DNA from: Stigmatella aurantiaca
GTDB lineage: Bacteria; Myxococcota; Myxococcia; Myxococcales; Myxococcaceae
Length of the DNA: 64,000 nucleotides
NCBI RefSeq assembly: GCF_900109545.1
Contig: NZ_FOAP01000001.1
Span: forward strand, 372,001-436,000
Direction of reading: 5' to 3'
The notes beneath the pieces are model-generated. The model saw only the letters and a program-made list of their open reading frames with translations. It was not told where the DNA came from and made no database searches. Made by a program: the position numbers and the translations under genes. Positions 45,609 to 53,831 of the stretch are shown here, one piece after another (position 1 is the first letter of the stretch; the number at the start of each line of letters is the position of its first letter).

Positions 45609-46292
45609 ATGGGTGAGCGCGCGGAATCGTTGCACGGGTGGGAAGTCACGCCCCAGGAAGCAGTCGCGTTGCAGAACGCGCTCCGGGAGCGATTGGTTTT
45701 GCAGCCGCCTGCCGGCCTGCGGGTCTCCCATGTCGCGGGGGCGGATATCTCCACCGAGACCGGCAACGTGCTGGGATATGGCGGTTTCGTGGTGCTCGAT
45801 GCGGTCTCCTTGCGGCCCGTGGAGCACGCGGGGGCGGCGGTTGCGCTGAGCTTTCCCTATGTCCCGGGGCTGCTCTCGTTTCGCGAACTGCCCGTGCTTC
45901 TGGCCGCGTGGAACCGGATGGTGCAGAAGCCCGACCTGGTCATCTTCGATGGGCAGGGCATCGCGCACCCGCGCCGGTTTGGAATCGCCTGCCACGGCGG
46001 CCTGCTGCTGGGCGTTCCGTCCATCGGGTGCGCGAAGTCCTTGCTGGTGGGCAAGGTGGGGCCCCTGGGCGAGGCCCGCGGCGAGACGGCGGAGATCCAT
46101 CACCGGGGCGAGGTGGTGGGCATGGCAGTCCGCACCCGGCGGGGCGTGAGCCCGGTCTACGTCTCGCCGGGGCATCTGATGGACTTGCCCACGGCGGTGG
46201 AATGGGTGCTGCGCGTGAGCCCGCGCTACCGCGAGCCGGAGACGACCCGCCATGCGCACCGCTTCGTCAACGCGTTGCGCACGGCAGGGTGA
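45609..46292 (+). CDS. nfi: Endonuclease V
   Basis: 227 residues. Endonuclease V cuts DNA (and some RNA) one base 3' of deoxyinosine to start repair. Metal- and base-recognising residues in order: Asp46 (AGADIS), the PYVPG wedge (84-87) with FRELP Glu93, and Asp114 in FDGQGIAHPRRFG. The ATG follows GGGGAGAG. Length fits the family. Stands alone, divergent from the ABM gene across 169 bp. Confidence 0.96.
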   Translation: MGERAESLHGWEVTPQEAVALQNALRERLVLQPPAGLRVSHVAGADISTETGNVLGYGGFVVLDAVSLRPVEHAGAAVALSFPYVPGLLSFRELPVLLAAWNRMVQKPDLVIFDGQGIAHPRRFGIACHGGLLLGVPSIGCAKSLLVGKVGPLGEARGETAEIHHRGEVVGMAVRTRRGVSPVYVSPGHLMDLPTAVEWVLRVSPRYREPETTRHAHRFVNALRTAG

Positions 46293-46545
46293 GGGGGCCG
46301 CGAGGCCCTGGGTGGGTTGCCCGGTCTCCCCTCCCGGCGAGCGGGCAGGCATCGGGTGAGGGGGCTCGGAGAAAAGGGGCTCTTGTCAGGGGAGTCCGAG
46401 GACCCGCGTCGCATCTGCTGGAACGACGTCCTTTCGTTGGAGGATGCCTGCGGATGCCATCGTGGTACCTTCCCACGCCGTGGTTGAGGCCCCTACCGAT
46501 GCAGTGGGTAGGTTTTGACCCTCTCGGCGCAATCAGGTCCCTTCG

Positions 46546-47250
46546 GTGTACGACCAACGCACGGATGAAGAGTTGTTCGCGGAAGTGGCTCAACGCCGCG
46601 CCGCGGGCCAGGCCTTCGGAGGGCCCCTCGGGGCACTCGTCGAGCGGTGGGGACGCCCCGCTCGCTACGTCGTCAGCAAAATCCAAGCCAGTTATGGCCG
46701 TGGCTCGCCGGCGGATGCGGACGAGCTGTTCCAGGACGCGGTGGGCAAGTTCATCGATCGCGGGCTGGACCAGTTCCGGGGTCTCTCCGAGCAGATGCCC
46801 GGCAAGAGCGCCTCGCCCAAGACGTTCTTCCTGCGCATCGTCAAGCACGTCGCCATCGACTTCTACCGGCGTCAGCGCGAGGACCTGGCCCCCGCGCCCC
46901 GGGATCCCGATGACGCTCCGGAGGAGTCTCCCGTACAGACCGCCCGCGCCATGGAGTCCGCGCGGCGCGGCGAGGAGCGCTCCGAGGCCCAGGCGTTCTA
47001 CTGGGCCGCGTTCGCCCGCCTCCAGCGGGAACACCCCAAGGAGGCCGGCGCGTGGGAGCTGTACCACCACCTGGATGTGGAGGATCACGTGGAATGTGCT
47101 CGCCGGCTGGAGATCACCGTGGCCAATTCCTACAAGCGCGTCAGCCGCGCCCAGGCGTACTTGAAGCTGTACCTGCTCGAAGCGCGGCAGACGGCCGAGG
47201 CCGAGGCCGCACCCCGATCCTCCATTGCCGGGAAGGTGTCCGATGAGTGA
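46546..47250 (+). CDS. Sigma-70 family RNA polymerase sigma factor (ECF-like)
   Basis: 234 residues, GTG start at 46546. Region 2 is visible at about 55-105 (DADELFQDAVGKFIDRG ... TFFLRIVKHVAIDFYRRQRED) and region 4 at about 165-205 (AWELYHHLDVEDHVECARRLEITVANSYKRVSRAQAYLK), with a short acidic linker between. The C-terminal 25 residues are extra. No autoregulatory promoter could be picked out with confidence in the 253 bp upstream region, which otherwise holds no gene. Its last 8 bases overlap the following zinc-binding gene, indicating coupled synthesis with its likely regulator. Confidence 0.85.
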   Translation: MYDQRTDEELFAEVAQRRAAGQAFGGPLGALVERWGRPARYVVSKIQASYGRGSPADADELFQDAVGKFIDRGLDQFRGLSEQMPGKSASPKTFFLRIVKHVAIDFYRRQREDLAPAPRDPDDAPEESPVQTARAMESARRGEERSEAQAFYWAAFARLQREHPKEAGAWELYHHLDVEDHVECARRLEITVANSYKRVSRAQAYLKLYLLEARQTAEAEAAPRSSIAGKVSDE

Positions 47251-48412
47251 AGCACTCTCGCGTTATCAGTCGCGGCGCCATCAGCTCGCGGGCGCTTCCC
47301 TGTCCGTGGGAAGCACGCTGGAGATCGCCGGAGAGCTCCTGCGCCGGAGCGGCACGCTGGACACCGAAGGGGTGAAGCCCGCGCTGCTCGCCCTGAGCCA
47401 CGCCCAGCTCGAGACCTGGCTGAAAGGTCTGAATCCGGGGGACTTGAGAGCCACCCTGCTGCGCGCCGCGGAAGAGGCGATCGAGGTGGCGCTGGGGGAC
47501 GGTGGAGAGGAGGCGGAGCTGTGGCGCGCTTCCGCGATGGAGGGACTGGGGGCGCGGGATCGCGCGGCCTCCGCGCTCCGGGCGCTGCGGGAGTGGGAAG
47601 GACTTCACGGGGAACTCCAGGGAGAGGCCGCACAGCTCAAAGCCCACTTTCTCCAGGCGCTCGGCAACATCGACACCGCGCTGCTTCCGAGGGCTCGCTG
47701 GTTCATCCCCTTGAACCCGTACCGCCGGGAAGAGCGCGACCTGCTCGATGAGACAGAGCGGAACCGGGCCTGGTGGTTCTCCGCGCGGGCCCACTGCGAT
47801 GATCTGGTGGCCGCCTGGATGGCACCATCCGCCGCGCGCTCCCCGCACCTGGAGAGTTGCTCCGAGTGCCGTGAAGACCTGGAAGAGGCCACCGCCGTCG
47901 ACCATCCTCCGGGCCACCATCTGAGCGAGGATGACCTCTGGCGGTTCGACATGGGGACGCTCTCGGGAAGTGAGCGCGCCCGGGTCGATGCCCATGCTGG
48001 GAAGTGTGCGGAATGTGCTCAGGCCCTCCTGGCGCTCGACGAAGGGGATGCGGCCATCGAGGAGGCGCTGGGCCAGGAAGTGGGGACCTCCGGCGCGCGG
48101 ACCTCGCGTGCGAGCCTTTCTCCCCGCCCGGGGGCCCGTCATCCCGAGCAGCGTGAGGTGCTCGAGGAGCGGCGGGAGTTCCGCGTGCTCCTGGTGAGGG
48201 ATCGGCAACGGGTAAGGCTGCTGGTGTCCCCGCTGGAGGGCCGCACCCTGACCGCCGCGGTGTTTCTCACCCCGGGCAAGCCGTCGCTCAAGCCCATTCC
48301 CGGGCCCGAGGGGCTGACCTTCGAGCTGGGAGACAGCACGGGCGGCCTCCGCTCCGCCCACCTGTCGGTGAAGGCAGGGACCGTCACGCTGGAGCGGGAC
48401 TTCTCGTTCTGA
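47243..48412 (+). CDS. Soluble zinc-finger anti-sigma-like protein with two HX3CX2C motifs
   Basis: 389 residues. ATG at 47243 lies inside the sigma gene, out of frame. Residues 1-175 are helical, without recognised domain. Two zf-HC2/ZAS-like motifs follow: HLESCSEC (202-209) and HAGKCAEC (251-258), the second preceded by LSEDDLWRFDMGTLSGSERARVD, the usual anti-sigma helix. The C-terminal 100 residues (VLEERREFRVLLVRDRQRVRLLVS ... ) form beta strands. No transmembrane helix exists, so it should act in the cytoplasm; zinc sites of this kind often respond to thiol oxidation. Anti-sigma function is inferred from context and motif. Confidence 0.83.
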   Translation: MSEALSRYQSRRHQLAGASLSVGSTLEIAGELLRRSGTLDTEGVKPALLALSHAQLETWLKGLNPGDLRATLLRAAEEAIEVALGDGGEEAELWRASAMEGLGARDRAASALRALREWEGLHGELQGEAAQLKAHFLQALGNIDTALLPRARWFIPLNPYRREERDLLDETERNRAWWFSARAHCDDLVAAWMAPSAARSPHLESCSECREDLEEATAVDHPPGHHLSEDDLWRFDMGTLSGSERARVDAHAGKCAECAQALLALDEGDAAIEEALGQEVGTSGARTSRASLSPRPGARHPEQREVLEERREFRVLLVRDRQRVRLLVSPLEGRTLTAAVFLTPGKPSLKPIPGPEGLTFELGDSTGGLRSAHLSVKAGTVTLERDFSF

Positions 48413-48413
48413 G

Positions 48414-48884
48414 TCAGTTGACCGCAGGGCTCTCGCCAGAGGCCCAAGGCAGGGTGGAGATGCGCACCACCCCCTGGGCGCGGGCGCAGATGTTTCCCTG
48501 ATCATCCCGGATGCGGGCGGAGGCGAAGAGGGTGCTCTTCCCGTGGGAGTCGATCTCGGCTTCCGCCTCGATGGACTTGCCCACCAGGGGGCGCTGGAAG
48601 CTGACGGAGATCTGCAGGGTGGCGCAGCGCCGGGTGGGATCCACCAGCGCGGGCGTGCAGCCAATGGCCAGGTCGAACAGGGCGGAGATGATGGCGCCGT
48701 TGACGGCCGTGGTGCCCAGGCCTCCCAGGTGCTCGGGGCGTACCTCGGGCATGGTGATGACGGACTTGCGGCCCTCCGGGAAGGAGAGCCGGACGCCCAG
48801 GTAACGCAAGGTCTGGCTCTGGGTGAATTGTTCCGCGAAGCGGTCCAACTGCTCCTGGGTGGGGCGGGAGGGGGGAGTGGACAT
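48414..48884 (-). CDS. PaaI-like hotdog-fold thioesterase
   Basis: 156 residues. Hotdog fold signature: PEVRPEHLGGLGTTAVNGAI near residue 50 with the long helix ISALFDLAIGCTPAL, then strands CATLQISVSFQRPLVGKSIEAEAEI and STLFASARIRDDQGNICARAQGVVRI. These enzymes hydrolyse acyl-CoA thioesters. The usual HGG triad is altered to HLGG and the Asp/Asn of the helix is in FDLA; substrate unknown. Convergent with the zinc-finger gene, two bases apart. Confidence 0.85.
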   Translation of the reverse strand: MSTPPSRPTQEQLDRFAEQFTQSQTLRYLGVRLSFPEGRKSVITMPEVRPEHLGGLGTTAVNGAIISALFDLAIGCTPALVDPTRRCATLQISVSFQRPLVGKSIEAEAEIDSHGKSTLFASARIRDDQGNICARAQGVVRISTLPWASGESPAVN

Positions 48885-48995
48885 GGCTGCACTCTATAGA
48901 TACGGGCGGCCAGGGAGGCGCAAGTCCCCTGCGGATCCTCCTTCTCCAGGGCGCGAAAGGCGTTAGAAGAGAGGGTTGCTGCTCCTGGATCCGCC

Positions 48996-51320
48996 TTGAA
49001 TACCCACGAACAAGCCCTCCTCGAAGACCTGAATCCCCCCCAAAAGGAGGCCGTCCTGCATGGGGACGGTCCCCTGCTCGTCCTGTCGGGGGCAGGCAGC
49101 GGAAAGACCCGCGTCATCACCCGCCGAGTGGCCCACTTGGTGAAGGTCCGCCGCGTCTTCCCCTGGCGCATCCTGGCGGTGACGTTCACCAACAAGGCCG
49201 CGCGGGAGATGCGCGAGCGCCTCGTGCAGCTCCTGGGGGCGCAGGCCCATGAGCTGGTCGTCAGCACCTTCCACTCGTCGGCGGCGATGATTCTCCGCCG
49301 GGAGGCGGAGGCGGTGGGGCTCACCCGCAGCTTCGTCATCTACGACGACGGGGATCAGCTCAACATCGTCAAGCGCGCCATGCGCGAGGCCCGCGTGGAG
49401 CCCATCATGCAGCCGCGTGAGATTCTCCACCGCATCGACCAGGAGAAGAACGCCGCCCGCCTGCCCGAGGACATGCAGGTGGATGTGGATGACATGCGCG
49501 GCATGGTGGTGAAGCGGACCTACCAGACCTACCAGCGGCTGCTGCGGGCGGCGAACGCGGTGGACTTCGGAGACCTGCTGCTGCTGCTCGTCTCGTTGTT
49601 CCGCAAGCGCCCGGATGTTCTGGCCAACTACCAGCGGCGCTTCCACCACGTGCTGGTGGACGAGTTCCAGGACACCAACCCGGTGCAGTACGAGCTGCTG
49701 CGGCTGCTGGCCCCGCCTCCGGGCGCCAACCTGGTGGTGGTGGGTGACGACGACCAGTCCATCTACCGCTGGCGCGGGGCCAGCGTGGACAACATCCTGA
49801 ACTTCCCGGACATCTACCCTGGCGCCAAGGTGGTGAAGCTGGAGCAGAACTACCGCTCCGACCAGGCCATCCTGGAGGCGGCGCACGCGGTCATCTCCAA
49901 GAACCGGCGCCGCATGGCGAAGAAGCTCTGGAGCGAGCGGCCTCGGGGCGAACACCTCCAGTTGCTCATCCTTCGTGACGAGCGGGCCGAGGCGCAGGAG
50001 GTGGCCCGGCAGATCCACGCCCTGCAGCGCGAGGGCTTCATCAAGTACTCGGGGATGGCGGTCTTCTACCGGGTGAACGCCCAGAGCCGCGTGCTGGAAG
50101 AGGCGCTCCGGCTGGCGCGGGTGCCGTACACGCTGGTCAGTGGGCGCAGCTTCTACGACCGGGCCGAGGTGCGGGATGCGGCGGCCTACCTCCGCCTCAT
50201 GGTCAATCCCCGATCGGATGCGGACCTGCTGCGCATCATCAACACGCCTGCCCGAGGTATCGGCGACACCACGGTGGAGCGGCTGACCACCTATGCGGAC
50301 CATCAGGGCATCAGCCTCTATGAGGCGATTGCCCAGCCAGAGCAGATCCCCGCGATCAACAGCGCGGCGGTGCGCCGGCTGGCGGGGGTCCACACGTTGC
50401 TCGCCACGCTGAACGGCTTCGCGCAAGGGGCCAAGGATGCGGCGAGCGCGGTGGACGAGATGCTCCGGGAGACCCGGCTGGTGGAATCCCTCACCGCTGA
50501 GGGCAGCGATGAGTCGCTCACCCGGGCTGAGAACTTGCGCGAGTTCCTGGGCGCCGCGCAGGAGTTCGATCTGAACCGTGCCGCCGCGGCGGTGGCGGCC
50601 GCAACCGCGGCGCCTGCCGAGCCCGAGGAGCCGCCTCCGGCGGACTTGGACGCGGCACCCCTCACGGCGGACGTCCCGCCGCTTCAGTCGTTCCTGGAGC
50701 AGATCAGCCTGGTGGGCGATGCGGACGCGGAGGTGGGGGAGGGCAAGGTGGCGTTGATGACGCTCCACGCGGCCAAGGGCCTGGAGTTCGACGCCGTGTT
50801 CCTGACGGGCATGGAGGACAACGTCTTCCCGCACTCGCGCGCGCTGTCGGGCGAGGAGCCGGAAGAAGGGGAGGAGATGGCCGAGGAGCGGCGGCTTTGC
50901 TACGTGGGGTTCACCCGCGCTCGCAGGCGGCTCTTCGTGAGCCTCGCCCAGTGCCGGTCTCTCTTCGGAGAGCTTCGCTACAACCCTCCTTCCCGGTTCC
51001 TGCGGGATGTGCCGCCGACGCTCTTCGGCATTGATCCTTCGATGCAGGAGGCACCGCGCCCGGTGGCGGCGCCGGTGGCCCCTCGCCGCCGATCCTACGA
51101 CGATGACGATGGGCCCCGGATTGACCGCTCCTATTCGCAGGCATCGGACATGGACGGTGTGAGCGGGGACGTCCGGGGGATGCGTGTCCGTCACGAGCAA
51201 TTCGGAGTGGGGCGTGTCGTCTCCACGGATGGCTCGGGCCCCAATGCGAAGGTGACGGTGGAGTTTGGCGCAGGCGTGGGCCTCAAGCGCGTCATCGCGC
51301 GCTTCCTGCTGCCCGGCTGA
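48996..51320 (+). CDS. pcrA: UvrD/PcrA-type superfamily 1 DNA helicase
   Basis: 774 residues. 3'-5' helicase used in nucleotide-excision repair and at stalled forks. Motifs: Q-motif LNPPQKEAV, I SGAGSGKTR, Ia TFTNKAAREMRERL, II LVDEFQDTN, III VGDDDQSIYRWRGA, IV LEQNYRS, V LMTLHAAKGLEF, VI ERRLCYVGFTRAR. An Ala/Pro-rich insert (about 525-555) precedes motif V. The C-terminal Tudor-like domain (about 730-774, VRHEQFGVGRVVSTDG) that contacts RNA polymerase is present. Start is TTG at 48996, the first start codon before homology; no better candidate. Confidence 0.95.
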   Translation: MNTHEQALLEDLNPPQKEAVLHGDGPLLVLSGAGSGKTRVITRRVAHLVKVRRVFPWRILAVTFTNKAAREMRERLVQLLGAQAHELVVSTFHSSAAMILRREAEAVGLTRSFVIYDDGDQLNIVKRAMREARVEPIMQPREILHRIDQEKNAARLPEDMQVDVDDMRGMVVKRTYQTYQRLLRAANAVDFGDLLLLLVSLFRKRPDVLANYQRRFHHVLVDEFQDTNPVQYELLRLLAPPPGANLVVVGDDDQSIYRWRGASVDNILNFPDIYPGAKVVKLEQNYRSDQAILEAAHAVISKNRRRMAKKLWSERPRGEHLQLLILRDERAEAQEVARQIHALQREGFIKYSGMAVFYRVNAQSRVLEEALRLARVPYTLVSGRSFYDRAEVRDAAAYLRLMVNPRSDADLLRIINTPARGIGDTTVERLTTYADHQGISLYEAIAQPEQIPAINSAAVRRLAGVHTLLATLNGFAQGAKDAASAVDEMLRETRLVESLTAEGSDESLTRAENLREFLGAAQEFDLNRAAAAVAAATAAPAEPEEPPPADLDAAPLTADVPPLQSFLEQISLVGDADAEVGEGKVALMTLHAAKGLEFDAVFLTGMEDNVFPHSRALSGEEPEEGEEMAEERRLCYVGFTRARRRLFVSLAQCRSLFGELRYNPPSRFLRDVPPTLFGIDPSMQEAPRPVAAPVAPRRRSYDDDDGPRIDRSYSQASDMDGVSGDVRGMRVRHEQFGVGRVVSTDGSGPNAKVTVEFGAGVGLKRVIARFLLPG

Positions 51321-51391
51321 AAGATGAGGCCAGAGGGATGGACTCCACCCTCTGCGCGGCATGATGATGCGCTGAGGCTCAGGAGTCCTGA

Positions 51392-51637
51392 ATGCCACGA
51401 AGGCTGCTCAAGGTGGTTTTGCTCCTCGCGACGCAAACCGGATGCCCACACGAATGGGGCCGGGGTGGCACCCTCGACATGGCCATGGAAAAGGACATGA
51501 GGGAGTACCCCCGGAAAACCACCTGCACGCTCGATGAAGAAGAGTGGGTAGAGCGATGTAAAGGCTACGACCACATGCCTTCCTCAGCGCGCACGAAGTG
51601 CCCAGAGGAATGTCGGCCTCGCCCAGCGGCGAGGTGA
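51392..51637 (+). CDS. Possible small lipoprotein
   Basis: 81 residues. The N-terminus MPRRLLKVVLLLATQTGC is a short lipoprotein-type signal with TQTGC as lipobox, and AGGAG precedes the ATG by seven bases. The mature part has three more Cys (TTCT, ERCKG, TKCPEEC) and a charged body. No family recognised. It stands 12 bp before the larger Cys-rich gene and is more A/T rich than its surroundings, as that gene is, which favours a shared unit. May be a chance open frame, but signal plus ribosome site argue for a gene. Confidence 0.55.
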   Translation: MPRRLLKVVLLLATQTGCPHEWGRGGTLDMAMEKDMREYPRKTTCTLDEEEWVERCKGYDHMPSSARTKCPEECRPRPAAR

Positions 51638-51649
51638 GTTGAGTGCTCC

Positions 51650-52543
51650 ATGAAGTGGCGCACGGTCCCCATTGTCTTGGCCGGGTTGCTCTTACCGCTT
51701 CCTTTGATCTGGTTGATTCACCTCGTTCTCTCGGGCTTGGAGACACACCTCACTTCGTCTCGGAGTCAGCGCGCTGTCCCCATGCTTTCCAAGGACGAGC
51801 GGGTCCGTCTGAGAACTTATGAGCAGGCATGTGAGGCAGATGCGGATTGCGAGTTTCCGCTTCGGTGCTTCTACAACATGCGGACCCAGCGCCAGTACTG
51901 CACGGACAGCACCTGCGCAACGAACGAGGACTGTGCCAAGGACTTTGCCTGCCGCACCCTTCGTTCTGCGGATGGTCAGGGATTGTTGAGAGCCTGCTCC
52001 TTGGAAGGACTGCGCAAGGAGGGCGAGATGTGTGACGAGCTTCCTTCCAAGAGAGAAGATGGCTGCGAGAAGGCGCTCATTTGTAACGGCTTCTGTGGCC
52101 GTGGCTGTCGTTTAGAGGACCCCGAAAGTTGCCCCTCAGGTCATGTTTGCAGGGAGGGCGACAATGGGCCCTCCTGTCAGCCGACGTGCGAAGGGCGTGC
52201 TTGTCCCCTGGGGCAGCGGTGCGTCACCTCTCTGCTGGGTGGAATCGGCTCCGTGTGCATGAAGGTGTACGGAGAGGACTGTGAAGTGAACCCCTGCACC
52301 GCAGGGCAGGAGTGCAGCTCAACGACCTTCAAGATGGCTCCCGGCAAAATTTGGATGGAGTGCTTGGCGATGTGCGCCAGGACTGAGCCCCGCTGCGCAG
52401 AAGATGGCGAGGTCTGTGCTCTTTTCCAGTGCCGCCAGGGCTGTGAGCCTGGCGAGTCCTCTGGGTGTGAACCGGGGTTCGCCTGTTTGAGGAATCAAGA
52501 CGGGCAGCCTTGGGCATGCATGCCGGACTCATCCGTTCGGTGA
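51650..52543 (+). CDS. Cys-rich secreted or membrane-anchored protein
   Basis: 297 residues. N-terminal hydrophobic segment (PIVLAGLLLPLPLIWLIHLVLSG, about 7-30) acts as signal anchor or signal peptide. The rest has over 30 Cys in repeated CX4-6C spacing (EADADCEFPLRCFYN, STCATNEDCAKDFAC, NPCTAGQEC, PSGHVCREGDN, SGCEPGFACL), typical of disulfide-rich, EGF-like or trypsin-inhibitor-like surface repeats in myxobacteria. No enzyme motif. Base composition is noticeably lower in G+C than the neighbouring helicase. It likely lies on the cell surface or in the periplasm; ligand unknown. Confidence 0.8.
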   Translation: MKWRTVPIVLAGLLLPLPLIWLIHLVLSGLETHLTSSRSQRAVPMLSKDERVRLRTYEQACEADADCEFPLRCFYNMRTQRQYCTDSTCATNEDCAKDFACRTLRSADGQGLLRACSLEGLRKEGEMCDELPSKREDGCEKALICNGFCGRGCRLEDPESCPSGHVCREGDNGPSCQPTCEGRACPLGQRCVTSLLGGIGSVCMKVYGEDCEVNPCTAGQECSSTTFKMAPGKIWMECLAMCARTEPRCAEDGEVCALFQCRQGCEPGESSGCEPGFACLRNQDGQPWACMPDSSVR

Positions 52544-52626
52544 CTCCACGTGTCTTTCAGCTTCTGGAGGCAGTGGCTTGAGCGGCGGGCACCTGGAGTA
52601 CGCTGAAGCTTTCACGGAGGACTGCC

Positions 52627-52899
52627 ATGTGCCGGAGCATCAAGACGCTGTTCAACTTCGAGCCCCCTGCGTCGGACGCGGAGATCCGCGCGGCCGCCCT
52701 GCAGTTCGTTCGCAAATTGAGCGGCACCAGTGGCCCCTCCAAGATGAATGAGGAGGTCTTCAACCGGGCCGTCGAGGAAGTCACGGACGCGGCGCGCCGG
52801 TTGGTGGACTCCCTGGTGACCACCGCTCCTCCACGGAACCGTGACATCGAAGCCCTCAAGGCGAAGCTGCGGTCGGCGAAGCGCTTCGAACCGCGTTGA
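52627..52899 (+). CDS. DUF2277 family protein
   Basis: 90 residues, full family length. MCRSIKTLFNFEPPASDAEIRAAALQFVRKLSG and the C-terminal DSLVTTAPPRNRDIEALKAKLRSAKRF match this small family almost throughout. The N-terminal Cys after the initiator is invariant in the family. Function unknown. GGAGG upstream of the ATG. The stop lies 83 bp before the next gene. Confidence 0.93.
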   Translation: MCRSIKTLFNFEPPASDAEIRAAALQFVRKLSGTSGPSKMNEEVFNRAVEEVTDAARRLVDSLVTTAPPRNRDIEALKAKLRSAKRFEPR

Positions 52900-52982
52900 G
52901 AGTTATTTGGCTTAATCTCGAAATACTTGACTTTCCGAGAGATGAAATGCAGGTTGTAGGCTCACGAAAAGGAGCAATGCGC

Positions 52983-53795
52983 ATGAGCCCCCGTCCTGCA
53001 CCCTTGATCCAACGAGCCGGTACCCTCGCGGTGGCGGTCCTCGCCGTGGTGGCTGCCTCCAGCGCGGCGATCGCCAGCGTTCGATCGGCGGACGTACCGA
53101 AGGCCGCCGCTGCGGCCAACGAGCAGCTGCGCGTGGTGACGGCCAACCTCGCCTTCCGTGGCCCCGATGCGGTTCGCAACGACTGGAACACGATTGGCCC
53201 CAACGCGGACATCGTGTTCGTTCAGGAGGCCAAGAACGTCCGGCTGCGCGACATCCTGGGAGATGCCTGGGCCGTGCGTCAGGACACGTCCTCCGACGAC
53301 CGGCAGGGCAGCGCCGTGGTGATCCGCAAGTCGGCGGTGAAGAGCGTTGGAGACCTCCTGCTGGTGAAGGGGACCGACGCCAGCAGCTGCAACAATGCCG
53401 AGGAGGGCGGCATCATGACCCGCTGGATTGCCCGGGTGGATGTCCAGCTGAACAACGGCCGGTGGATCCGCGCCGCGTCGCTGCATATGCCTCCGCCGCG
53501 TTGCCAGTACGGCCTGGGCAGCCCCTTCGCCGTCATGGCCGACAACGTCGTGGCGTTCGCCAACCGCAGCGACCCCCTGCTCGTTCTGGGCGCGGACTGG
53601 AACAAGGTGGTCGATGCCGATCCGAATGAGATCGGCGCCCGCACCGGCCTGAAGCCGCGCGGCCCCGATACCGGCCCGCGCATCGATGGCTTCTACGTGT
53701 CGCCTGCGATCACCACCAACGATCTGCACTACCTCGCCCAGACGGGCAGCGACCACCGCCCGGTGCAGATGACGATTGGGGTGCCTGCCCCTTAG
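52983..53795 (+). CDS. Secreted endonuclease/exonuclease/phosphatase-family protein
   Basis: 270 residues. Signal peptide MSPRPAPLIQRAGTLAVAVLAV...ASSAAIA. The EEP fold follows: RVVTANLAFRGPDA (Asn), DIVFVQEAKNV (Glu), SLHMPPPRCQYG (His), LVLGADWNKVVD (Asp/Asn) and GSDHRPVQM (Asp-His). The ATG at 52983 is chosen because GGAG ends eight bases upstream; the ATG two codons earlier is too close to it. A secreted version would act on environmental DNA or phosphoesters. Compare the cytoplasmic family member at 36737, which is only distantly similar. Confidence 0.86.
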   Translation: MSPRPAPLIQRAGTLAVAVLAVVAASSAAIASVRSADVPKAAAAANEQLRVVTANLAFRGPDAVRNDWNTIGPNADIVFVQEAKNVRLRDILGDAWAVRQDTSSDDRQGSAVVIRKSAVKSVGDLLLVKGTDASSCNNAEEGGIMTRWIARVDVQLNNGRWIRAASLHMPPPRCQYGLGSPFAVMADNVVAFANRSDPLLVLGADWNKVVDADPNEIGARTGLKPRGPDTGPRIDGFYVSPAITTNDLHYLAQTGSDHRPVQMTIGVPAP

Positions 53796-53831
53796 CCAGA
53801 AGTTCTTGTCGCCCCGGAGCGGCAGCCCCGC

